From contig NZ_JRGL01000092.1 of assembly GCF_000764655.1 (NCBI RefSeq), forward strand, positions 88,098 to 152,097: a stretch of DNA of 64,000 nt, read 5' to 3'. The DNA is from Aeromonas aquatica. Lineage in GTDB: Bacteria > Pseudomonadota > Gammaproteobacteria > Enterobacterales > Aeromonadaceae. Both the position numbers and the translations under genes were made by a program. Positions 1-9,685 of the stretch are shown in pieces; the first letter of the stretch is position 1, and each line of letters opens with the position of its first letter. The notes beneath the pieces are model-generated. The model worked only from the letters and a program-made list of their open reading frames with translations, ran no database searches and was not told the DNA's origin.

Positions 1-1
1 C

Positions 2-934
2 CCGTCCACCACCAGCGAGCGCGCCGCACTCTGGGCCTTTGACGAGATCAAGTTTGGCGAGCGCTGGGTGCTGACCCCGGGTGCCCGTTACGAATACTAC
101 AAGATGACCCCGGACGAAGATCCGGCTTACACCGGCGAGAAGCTCAAGAAGTTCTCCGAAGGGGAGTTCTCACCCAAGCTGGGGCTGGTGTTCAAGGCGC
201 ACGAGGCGGCCAACCTGTTTGCCCAGTACAGCCACGGTTTCAAGGCACCCATGTATGACAACGCCTTCTCCACCCTGAACCATCAGGCGTACGGTTATCG
301 CATCGAGCCGAACCCGGACCTCAAGCCCGAGAGCAGCGACGGTATCGATCTGGGGGTACGTGGCAGCGCCGGTGGCTTCAGCTACGAAGTGGCGACCTTC
401 TACAACAAGTTCGAGGACTTCATTGAGCTGGCCCAGATCGGCATGGAAGGCCGCACCGCCATCTATCAGTATCAGAACCTGGACAAGGCGACCACCAAGG
501 GGGTCGAGGCCAAGGCCGATTACTGGCTCAATGATCTGGTCAACATCTGGGGCAACCTGGCCTACATCGAAGGCAAGGATGGGGATGGCAACTACATCAA
601 CAGCCTGAGCCCGCTCAACGGCAGCCTTGGCCTGCGCCTGGAACAGCCGAACTGGAACCTCAACACCGCCCTGCGCTTCGCCGATGACATGGACAAGGTG
701 GGCAAGGATTCCCGCGGCAACGACAACATCAAGAGCGCCGGCTGGGGTGTGGTGGACATCTACGCCCAGTTCAAGCCGATGCAGGATCTGCAGCTCAACG
801 TCGGTGTCTTCAACCTGTTTGACAAGGAATACGTCAACTACGAGAGCATCACCGGCCTGAGTGCGACCAGCGATACCACCAACCAGACCGAGCCGGGCCG
901 CAACCTGAGCGCCCGCGTCAAGTACGTGTTCTGA
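2..934 (+). CDS. TonB-dependent heme/hemoglobin-type receptor, C-terminal part (5' end outside window)
   Basis: The reading frame is open from the first bases of the window, so only the last roughly 310 residues are present. They look like the outer-membrane beta-barrel of a TonB-dependent receptor: alternating aromatic strands, the segment FAQYSHGFKAPMYDNAF typical of the barrel of hemoglobin/heme receptors, NPDLKPESSDGIDLG, and a C-terminal strand ending in VKYVF with terminal phenylalanine, the outer-membrane insertion signal. The family imports heme or siderophore iron using TonB energy. The plug domain and TonB box would lie upstream and cannot be checked. A strong terminator follows. 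The heme assignment rests on barrel motifs only; another iron substrate is possible. Confidence 0.85.
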   Translation, partial: PSTTSERAALWAFDEIKFGERWVLTPGARYEYYKMTPDEDPAYTGEKLKKFSEGEFSPKLGLVFKAHEAANLFAQYSHGFKAPMYDNAFSTLNHQAYGYRIEPNPDLKPESSDGIDLGVRGSAGGFSYEVATFYNKFEDFIELAQIGMEGRTAIYQYQNLDKATTKGVEAKADYWLNDLVNIWGNLAYIEGKDGDGNYINSLSPLNGSLGLRLEQPNWNLNTALRFADDMDKVGKDSRGNDNIKSAGWGVVDIYAQFKPMQDLQLNVGVFNLFDKEYVNYESITGLSATSDTTNQTEPGRNLSARVKYVF

Positions 935-957
935 TACTCAACCTGACTGTGATGACG

Positions 958-980
958 AAGGGGCCCTTGGGCCCCTTTCT
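958..980 (+). terminator. Rho-independent terminator of the TonB receptor gene
   Basis: Perfect 9-bp arms AAGGGGCCC and GGGCCCCTT around a TT spacer, followed by TCTCGTTTT. It lies 24 bp after the receptor stop. Confidence 0.85.
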
Positions 981-1185
981 CGTTTTGCCTATTGTGCGCC
1001 GACCCAAAAGGTAATCTGAGCCGGAGGATTGTGCCGCCAGCAGAGGTGGCGTGACTCAATGAAGCAGGGCCGGGACAAGGGTTTAACGCTGTTGATATTT
1101 ATGATGTTTATTCTCTCCCGCGCGAGGGGATCGGCGCGCCAAAATCGGTTATCATTTGTCCCCCTTGCGCCGTTGCCGAGTCCTT

Positions 1186-2328
1186 ATGCCTGCCTTCTCC
1201 TGGTTAGCCCTGTTCTTTGGTGCCTTCTACTTCGTTTATGGCGCCTATCTGCCGTTCTGGTCGCTCTGGCTGGAGGGAATAGGCGTGAGCGCCGAGCAGA
1301 TCGGCCTGCTGCTCGGGGCGGGCATGGCGATCCGTTTCGCCGGCAACCTGGTGGTAATGGGACAGCTCAAGGGCGCTGGGCACCTGTTGCCCGTCACCCG
1401 GCTGCTCTGTGTGCTGAGCCTGCTGGCCTTCCTCGGATTCTATGTCAGCCATCAGCTCTGGTGGCTGGTGGTGCTGACCCTGGTGGCGAACTTCATCTAC
1501 CCGACCCTGATGCCCATGGGGGAGGCGCTGGCCACCCGCATGGTGGTGCAGGCCCACCTCGATTACGGCAAGGTGCGGCTGTGTGGCTCCTTCGCCTTTA
1601 TCGTCGCCTCCACCCTGGTCGGCGCCCTGGTCGGCAATTTTGGCAGCGACTGGGTGCTGCACACCATGGTGGCCGGGCTACTGCTGATGTTGATGCTGAG
1701 CGCGCTACCGCTGCGGCCCGCTCCACAGGAGTTGCAAGGGGAGCGGGCCAAGGCCTCGCTGAAGGAGACCCTTAAATCCGCGCCGGTACGGCGTTTTCTG
1801 CTGATCACCGCCCTGTTGCAAGGCAGTCATGCTGCCTACTACGGTTTCAGCGCCATCTACTGGAAGGCCGAAGGCTACAGCGGCACCATTATCGGCTATC
1901 TGTGGGCGCTGGGGGTGGTGGCGGAGATCTGCATGTTTGCCGCCGACAAGCGCTTCCTCCAGCGTTTCGGGGCCCAGACCCTGTTCCTGGTCGGCGCCAT
2001 CGGCTGCGTGGTGCGCTGGAGCCTGCTCGGCGCCTCCAGCGAGCTGTGGGTGCTGGTGCTCGGCCAGTTGCTGCATGCTGTCACCTTCTGCGTCAGCCAC
2101 CTGGGGGCTATCCGCTTCATGACCCGCCAACTGCCCCCCGAGCAGCTCATTCCCACCCAGGCACTCTACGCAGCACTGGGTCTTGGCATCACGGTGGCGG
2201 CACTGATGGCGCTGTGCGGCCTGTTGTTCGAGCCACTCGGTGGGGGAATTTTCTTCATCATGATCCTGGTGGTGCTGCCGGTCTTCTTCCTGCGTTTGCG
2301 CACGGCGGCCGAAGGGGCACCGGCCTGA
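1186..2328 (+). CDS. MFS transporter, HcaT-like (3-phenylpropionate transporter family)
   Basis: 380 residues and about 12 hydrophobic segments. The N-terminus (YGAYLPFWSLWLEGIGVSAE, QIGLLLGAGMAIRF) and middle (LDYGKVRLCGSFAF; LQGSHAAYYGFSAIYW; GYLWALGVVAE) match the E. coli HcaT group of the nucleoside:H+ symporter-like MFS branch. The real substrate in Aeromonas is not shown: no hca dioxygenase genes are nearby. I chose the ATG at 1186 because it starts just before the first membrane segment; a TTG at 1156 would add ten residues. It is followed 78 bp later by the hybrid kinase in the same direction, possibly one transcript. Confidence 0.8.
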   Translation: MPAFSWLALFFGAFYFVYGAYLPFWSLWLEGIGVSAEQIGLLLGAGMAIRFAGNLVVMGQLKGAGHLLPVTRLLCVLSLLAFLGFYVSHQLWWLVVLTLVANFIYPTLMPMGEALATRMVVQAHLDYGKVRLCGSFAFIVASTLVGALVGNFGSDWVLHTMVAGLLLMLMLSALPLRPAPQELQGERAKASLKETLKSAPVRRFLLITALLQGSHAAYYGFSAIYWKAEGYSGTIIGYLWALGVVAEICMFAADKRFLQRFGAQTLFLVGAIGCVVRWSLLGASSELWVLVLGQLLHAVTFCVSHLGAIRFMTRQLPPEQLIPTQALYAALGLGITVAALMALCGLLFEPLGGGIFFIMILVVLPVFFLRLRTAAEGAPA

Positions 2329-2406
2329 GCGAGCAGGATGACACCGCCTCGTCAGGGTTCTAGACTGGCGCGGCTCTCAACATATCTGGACAGGGGAATA
2401 AGGTAG

Positions 2407-5400
2407 ATGCACCAAGGATGGCTGCTGATCGGGTTGTCGCTCGCCTATCTGGGCTTGTTGTTTCTCATCGCCTTCGTGGCGGACAAGAACAAGCGCCGCC
2501 GGCCCAAGGGGCAACCCCTGCTCTATAGCCTGTCGCTGGCGGTCTACTGCACCTCTTGGACCTTCTTCGGTACCGTCGGCCAGGCCAGCGAATCTCCCTG
2601 GTCCCCCGTGCCCATCTACCTCGGCCCCATGCTGGTGTTCCTGTTCGGCTGGCGCCTGCTGGCCCGGCTCATCCTGGTGGCCAAGCGCGAGCACATCACC
2701 TCCATCGCCGACTTCATCGCCGCCCGCTATGGCAAGTCCCAGCGCCTCGCCATGGTGATCAGCCTGATCGCCATCATGGGCATACTTCCCTACCTGGTGC
2801 TGCAGCTCAAGGCGATCGTCACCGGGCTGGACCTGCTGATGGCCAACGCTGTGCCCGTTGGTACCCTGGGTTCGACAGCTGGCAACAGCGCCGGGCTGGC
2901 CCTCGGCGTCGCCCTGTTGCTGGCGCTGTTCAGCATCTTGTTCGGTACCCGCAACCTGGATGCCACCGAGCACCACCGCGGTATGGTGGTGGCCATCGCC
3001 TTCGAATCCGTGGTCAAGCTGCTCGCCTTCATGGGGGTGGGGGGCTTCGCGCTCTGGCTCATCATCGCCAAGCCGAGCCCGGCCCACGCCCAGGTGACCC
3101 GCGACTTTCTCGATGCCGTGGTGGCGGTTACCCCGGGCAGCCTGCTGGAGCTCGCCATCTATACCCTGGTCGCCATGTGCGCCGTCATCTGCCTGCCGCG
3201 CCAGTTCCACGTGACTGTGGTGGAGAACAACCAGGGTCAGGATCTGCACTGGGCGCGCTGGCTGTTCCCGCTCTACCTGTTCCTGATGGGGCTCTTCATC
3301 TGGCCGCTGGCGCTGGCGGGCAAGCAGTGGGTGGGGGCCGACATGGCCTCGGATACCTATGTGATCAGCCTCCCCATGTCGCTGGGCTACGACGGCATGG
3401 CGATGCTGGCGTTTCTCGGCGGTACCTCGGCGGCCACCGGCATGGTGATCGTCTGCACCATCGCCCTGGCGATCATGGTCAGCAACGATCTGGTGCTGCC
3501 GGTATTGCTGCGCCGCTTCTGGCAACAGGGGCGGGACGAGCGGTTGATGCGGTTGCTGCTGCAGGTGCGCCGTGGCGCCATCCTGCTGATCCTGTTGGCG
3601 GCCTGGGCGCTCTATCTCTGGCTCGGCGATCTCACCAGCCTGTCGCGCATCGGCTACCTGTCGTTCGGCGCCGTGGCCCAGTTCGCCCCGGCGCTGCTGC
3701 TCGGTCTCTACTGGCGACACGGCAACCGCAAGGGGGTCTACCTCGGCCTCGCGCTCGGGGTCAGCCTCTGGTTCCTCACCCTGCTGGCGGAGAGCGGGTT
3801 GCTGGCGGGCTCGCCGCTGGAGGCGCTGCTGGCGCCGCCGGACTGGCCCGCTTTTCGCGATCTGAGCCTGGGAGCCTGGTGCATCTTCCTGAGCCTGCTG
3901 CTCAACCTGCTCGGCTATGTGGCGGGCTCCTTGTTGTCGCGGGCGGCGGTGAGCGAGCGGTTGCAGGCGGCGAACTTCGTCGGCAAGCCGAGCCGGGATC
4001 TGGCGGCGCTCTATCAGGCGCGGGTCTCGGTCAAGGAGCTGGAGATGCTGGCGGCCCGCTTCGTCGGCTCGAGCCGGGTCAAGCGCGCTTTCGGCCGCTT
4101 CGCCGGTGAACGCGGCGGAACCCTGGCCCCCCAGATGCAGGCGTCGGCGGAGCTTATCGCCCACACCGAGCGGCTGCTGGCCGGGGTCTTTGGCGCCTCG
4201 TCCGCCCGGCTGGTGCTGGCCTCGGCCCTGCAGGGGCGCAACATGCAGCTCGAGGAGATCGCCACCATAGTGGACGAGGCCTCGGATGTGTTTCGCTTCA
4301 ACCGGGGCCTGCTGCAGGGGGCCATCGAACACATGGGGCAGGGGATCTCGGTGGTGGACAGGGAACTCAAGCTGGTGGCCTGGAACCGGCGCTACATAGA
4401 GCTGTTCCACTATCCCCCCGGTCTCATCCAGGTGGGGCGCTCCATCGAGGAGATCATCCGCTACAACGCCGAGCAGGGGCTCTGCGGTCCGGGCGAGCTG
4501 GAGGCTCATGTGGCGCGCCGGGTCGCCTTCATGCAGCGCGGCAGCCCCCACGTCTCGGCGCGGGAGCGACCGGATGGGCGGGTGATCGAGATGCAGGGCA
4601 ACCCCATGCCGGCCGGCGGTTTCGTCATGACCTTCACCGACATCACTCCCTTCCGGGCGGCGGAGCGGGTGCTGCGAGAGGCCAACGAACACCTGGAGGC
4701 GCGGGTGGCCGAGCGCACCCACGAGCTGTCCGAGCTCAACCGTCAGCTGCTGCTGGTGAATCAGCAGGTGGAGCGGGCCAACCACTCCAAGAGCCGCTTC
4801 CTGGCGGCGGTGAGCCACGATCTGACCCAACCGCTGAACGCGGCCAAGCTGTTCACCTCCTCCCTGCTGGAGATGCTGCCCCAGGAGGGGGAGCAGGGAG
4901 TGGATCAGAGGGCAGAGCAGGTCCGCATCGCCCGCCACATCGACGATGCCCTGGGGGCGACCGAGGACCTCATCACCGACTTGCTCGACATCTCCCGGCT
5001 CGAGGCGGGCAAGTTCAAGGCCAGGAAGCTCGACTTCGCCCTGAGCGACGTGCTGGGCAACCTCAAGGCGGAGTTCGGGGTGCTGGCCCAGGCGGGGGAG
5101 ATCCAGTTCTCCGTGGTGGAGAGCAAGCTCGCGGTCTACAGCGACGTGCGCCTGCTGCGCCGGGTGCTGCAGAATTTCCTCACCAATGCGTTTCGCTACA
5201 ACCCGGGGGGCCGAGTGCTGCTCGGCTGCCGTCGGCTGGGGGACAAGGTGCGCATCGAGGTGTGGGACAACGGCCCCGGCATCCCCCTCGACAAGCAGGA
5301 GACCATCTTCGACGAGTTCTCCCGCCTCGATCACTCCCGCACCGCCAGGGAGCAGGGGCTGGGGCTGGGGCTCGCCATCGCCCGCGGCATCTCCCAGGTG

Positions 5401-5904
5401 CTGGGTCATCAGCTCTCATTGCGCAGCTGGCCACAGGCGGGATCCGTGTTCGCCATTACGTTAAATCTCGCGACCCGGCCCGTGATGCCCAGCCAGGCGA
5501 CGGCTCCGGCGGTGCGGGACAGCCAGCTGGAGGGGATCAGGATCCTCTGCATCGACAACGAGGAGGACATCCTCACCGCCATGCACTCCCTGCTGGGGCG
5601 CTGGGGCTGCGAGGTGATGTGCGCCCAGAGTCTGGAGCAGGCGCAGGCACTCATCGGTGACGGCTTCCTGCCACAACTGGTGTTGTCGGATTATCACCTG
5701 GATGACGGCAAGACCGGGTTGCAGGCGCTGCACATGATCCGGTTGGCCCACGGCAATGGCATCGGCGGCATCATCATCAGCGCGGATCGCAAGAGCGAGC
5801 TGCAGGCGCAGATCCGCGAGCACGGCTTCGGTTACGTCAGCAAACCGGTCAAGCCCCTCAAGCTGCGGGCGCTGATGAACAGCTTGTTGCTGCCCGTTGC
5901 GTGA
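2407..5904 (+). CDS. Hybrid sensor histidine kinase with SSS transporter-like N-terminus and receiver domain
   Basis: 1165 residues. Residues 1-500 carry about 13 membrane segments resembling the sodium/solute symporter family, as in CbrA-type kinases. A PAS domain lies near 630-760, then a short coiled coil. The HisKA H-box FLAAVSHDLTQP places phospho-acceptor H804. The HATPase has an N-box (LQNFLTNAFRYNPGG) and G-boxes (DNGPGIP; GLGLGLAI). The C-terminal receiver has its phospho-acceptor at D1095 in LVLSDYHLDD. Pseudomonas CbrA lacks a receiver, so this belongs to the hybrid subgroup whose signals are mostly unknown. No separate response regulator is adjacent, so phosphotransfer to an unlinked regulator is likely. 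The start has a good ribosome site (AGGGGAATAAGGT). Confidence 0.9.
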   Translation: MHQGWLLIGLSLAYLGLLFLIAFVADKNKRRRPKGQPLLYSLSLAVYCTSWTFFGTVGQASESPWSPVPIYLGPMLVFLFGWRLLARLILVAKREHITSIADFIAARYGKSQRLAMVISLIAIMGILPYLVLQLKAIVTGLDLLMANAVPVGTLGSTAGNSAGLALGVALLLALFSILFGTRNLDATEHHRGMVVAIAFESVVKLLAFMGVGGFALWLIIAKPSPAHAQVTRDFLDAVVAVTPGSLLELAIYTLVAMCAVICLPRQFHVTVVENNQGQDLHWARWLFPLYLFLMGLFIWPLALAGKQWVGADMASDTYVISLPMSLGYDGMAMLAFLGGTSAATGMVIVCTIALAIMVSNDLVLPVLLRRFWQQGRDERLMRLLLQVRRGAILLILLAAWALYLWLGDLTSLSRIGYLSFGAVAQFAPALLLGLYWRHGNRKGVYLGLALGVSLWFLTLLAESGLLAGSPLEALLAPPDWPAFRDLSLGAWCIFLSLLLNLLGYVAGSLLSRAAVSERLQAANFVGKPSRDLAALYQARVSVKELEMLAARFVGSSRVKRAFGRFAGERGGTLAPQMQASAELIAHTERLLAGVFGASSARLVLASALQGRNMQLEEIATIVDEASDVFRFNRGLLQGAIEHMGQGISVVDRELKLVAWNRRYIELFHYPPGLIQVGRSIEEIIRYNAEQGLCGPGELEAHVARRVAFMQRGSPHVSARERPDGRVIEMQGNPMPAGGFVMTFTDITPFRAAERVLREANEHLEARVAERTHELSELNRQLLLVNQQVERANHSKSRFLAAVSHDLTQPLNAAKLFTSSLLEMLPQEGEQGVDQRAEQVRIARHIDDALGATEDLITDLLDISRLEAGKFKARKLDFALSDVLGNLKAEFGVLAQAGEIQFSVVESKLAVYSDVRLLRRVLQNFLTNAFRYNPGGRVLLGCRRLGDKVRIEVWDNGPGIPLDKQETIFDEFSRLDHSRTAREQGLGLGLAIARGISQVLGHQLSLRSWPQAGSVFAITLNLATRPVMPSQATAPAVRDSQLEGIRILCIDNEEDILTAMHSLLGRWGCEVMCAQSLEQAQALIGDGFLPQLVLSDYHLDDGKTGLQALHMIRLAHGNGIGGIIISADRKSELQAQIREHGFGYVSKPVKPLKLRALMNSLLLPVA

Positions 5905-6103
5905 CTGGAATCACAGAACCCATCATTGCTCGGCAGAGGGGCAACAGTTCTAATTTCGAGATATCGACGCGTATGTCGTGATTTTGCAGGCGTGTTCGCT
6001 GCCATCTATGAATCGTGAGTCCCTTTCACTGTCATTTCTACTAGGTGGCGGGGCCATTTCTCTCATCTATAGTCATTCGGCGATTATTTTCATCGCAAAT
6101 CAA

Positions 6104-6194
6104 GTTGTGTAAAAAGGCAAACCGGACGAAAGTCCGGGACGCAAAGCCTCCGGTCTAAGGGTCAAAGTACCTAGGATAGCGGGGCCACCACAGG
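6104..6194 (+). promoter_or_regulatory. Cyclic-di-GMP-I (GEMM-I) riboswitch aptamer upstream of chiA
   Basis: The conserved GEMM-I elements appear in order: GGCAAACC, a hairpin GGAC-GAAA-GTCC with the GNRA tetraloop (6124-6135), GGGACGCAAAGCC, CCGGTCTAAGG (tetraloop receptor side), CCTAGGATAGCGGGG. The outer stem P1 can form between TTGTG (6105-6109) and CACAG (6189-6193). GEMM-I aptamers bind cyclic di-GMP and are known upstream of chitin-related genes in Vibrionaceae. Here the coding sequence of the chitinase starts 110 nt after the aptamer. I cannot tell on- from off-switch by eye. Confidence 0.93.
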
Positions 6195-6198
6195 TTGT

Positions 6199-6266
6199 AT
6201 CGTCCATGGGCCAAGCCATGGTGTCGATGTCGTCTGCGTTACCTGTCAGGTTGCGTTGCCTTTTTC
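6199..6266 (+). promoter_or_regulatory. Probable expression platform of the chiA riboswitch
   Basis: A hairpin CCATGG/CCATGG with loop GCCAAG (6204-6221) is extended by ATCG/CGAT. Further on, a weak hairpin around ACCT-GTC-AGGT leads into TTGCCTTTTTCG, a terminator-like U-run. The stretch TTGCCTTTTT (6256-6265) is the exact complement of AAAAAGGCAA (6111-6120), which overlaps the conserved 5' strand of the aptamer, so ligand binding and this long-range helix are probably alternatives. The equivalent pairing is kept by compensatory change in the second leader. Confidence 0.55.
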
Positions 6267-6291
6267 GTTGCTCATACCAATAACGAAATAA

Positions 6292-8904
<2,613 letters not shown>

Positions 8905-8912
8905 TTGCCATC

Positions 8913-8943
8913 AGGAATGGGGCCTGGGCCCCATTCCTTTCTC
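8913..8943 (+). terminator. Terminator of chiA
   Basis: Perfect 12-bp arms AGGAATGGGGCC and GGCCCCATTCCT, then TTCTCC. The same stem core recurs after the downstream protease gene. Confidence 0.85.
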
Positions 8944-9041
8944 CTGTGGCGCTTTGCGGGCTGACCTCAGCTCGGGGCGGATAAACCGCCAGCCATGGCC
9001 ATCAGCGTGAATCTTGTCGACTCAATTAATCATTTTTTCAT

Positions 9042-9067
9042 TAAGATGAAAAAATATTTTCATCTTA
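9042..9067. promoter_or_regulatory. AT-rich perfect inverted repeat upstream of the second riboswitch
   Basis: 11-bp arms TAAGATGAAAA and TTTTCATCTTA around AATA. It lies in the 500-bp gene-free stretch after chiA and about 165 bp before the second riboswitch. It could be a dimeric regulator site or a weak terminator for the opposite strand. No known regulator is suggested by the sequence. The rest of 8944-9230 shows no gene. Confidence 0.4.
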
Positions 9068-9230
9068 AAAATACCGTCCAAATAGTGATTTTGACGGTTG
9101 ATATCCGGTCTAACACCGAGCTTAACCCTGCCTGTATGGCATTTGTTGATATAACACATAGTTAAGCTCCCGTTCAGTAATTTGCAGTGACTGCGCCGAT
9201 AGAGAATAATCGCGGCGCACTACTGATTAA

Positions 9231-9320
9231 TTTGTGTATAAGGGCAAACCGGTTGAAAAGCCGGGACGCAAAGCTTCCGGTCTAAGGATCCATGATCTAG
9301 GACAGCGGGGCCGCCACAGG
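9231..9320 (+). promoter_or_regulatory. Second cyclic-di-GMP-I (GEMM-I) riboswitch aptamer
   Basis: It has the same ordered elements as the first copy: GGGCAAACC, hairpin GGTT-GAAA-AGCC (9251-9262), GGGACGCAAAGC, CCGGTCTAAGG, CTAGGACAGCGGGG. P1 is TTGTG (9232-9236) with CACAG (9315-9319). The stem sequences differ from copy 1 while pairing is kept, which indicates that the RNA structure has been under selection. It lies upstream of a broken chitinase start and the chitin-binding protease. Confidence 0.92.
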
Positions 9321-9327
9321 TCGTATC

Positions 9328-9380
9328 GATCTTCTGCCAAGGGAAGATCCTGCCTCATCTACTGGTTGCCTTGTCCTTAT
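9328..9380 (+). promoter_or_regulatory. Probable expression platform of the second riboswitch
   Basis: Hairpin GATCTTC/GAAGATC (9328-9349) whose loop keeps GCCAAG, as in the chiA leader. TTGTCCTTAT (9371-9380) can pair with ATAAGGGCAA (9238-9247) in the aptamer. Unlike the chiA leader there is no U-run after it, so transcription termination is less likely here. Confidence 0.5.
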
Positions 9381-9414
9381 CGTATTGACTAATAACGAAA
9401 AAGGATTACTCGCC

Positions 9415-9585
9415 ATGCAAAGTCCATCCCCCGCGCTGCCGACCTCTTTGGTTGGCGCTCTGTTTGTCTCCCCTTTATGCCGCCACTCCTGGCAGACCCC
9501 GCCTCGGCTGGGGTGAAACCCGGCTCGCCATCACCGAGCTCAACCCGTCCGCTCACGCCCCGCCGGTCAAGGAGATCGCCGCCAG
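9415..9585 (+). pseudogene. 5' remnant of a second chitinase gene
   Basis: An ATG with upstream AAAGGATTACTCGCC opens a frame resembling the ChiA signal peptide (MQSPSPALPTSLVGALF against [17 protein letters not shown]), but it stops after about 33 codons. In the next frame, similarity continues: LYAATPGRPRLGWGETRLAI against [19 protein letters not shown] of ChiA. So one frameshift and loss of everything beyond about residue 50 have destroyed a chiA paralogue, while its riboswitch leader stays intact. Similarity fades before the protease ribosome site. Confidence 0.75.
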
Positions 9586-9685
9586 TAGCAGCAGGAGGAG
9601 GGGGTTGAACTCTGTGCTCATGTCAACGCAATAACAACAACGAGCCTGCCACCCGGGCAGGCGCAAAAAATAGGGAAATAACGCG

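Noticed and set aside
2377..5409. 1010-codon open frame antisense to the hybrid kinase
   Set aside because: Low-complexity Gln/Gly/His-rich translation without domains; a by-product of GC-rich third positions of the real gene.
6014..6030. CRP-like site GTGA...TCAC upstream of chiA
   Set aside because: Spacing is one base too long for the consensus and the flanks do not match.
9452..9634. 60-codon frame as an independent small gene
   Set aside because: Its similarity to the ChiA N-terminus and the adjoining frame show it to be the second half of a frameshifted chitinase relic.
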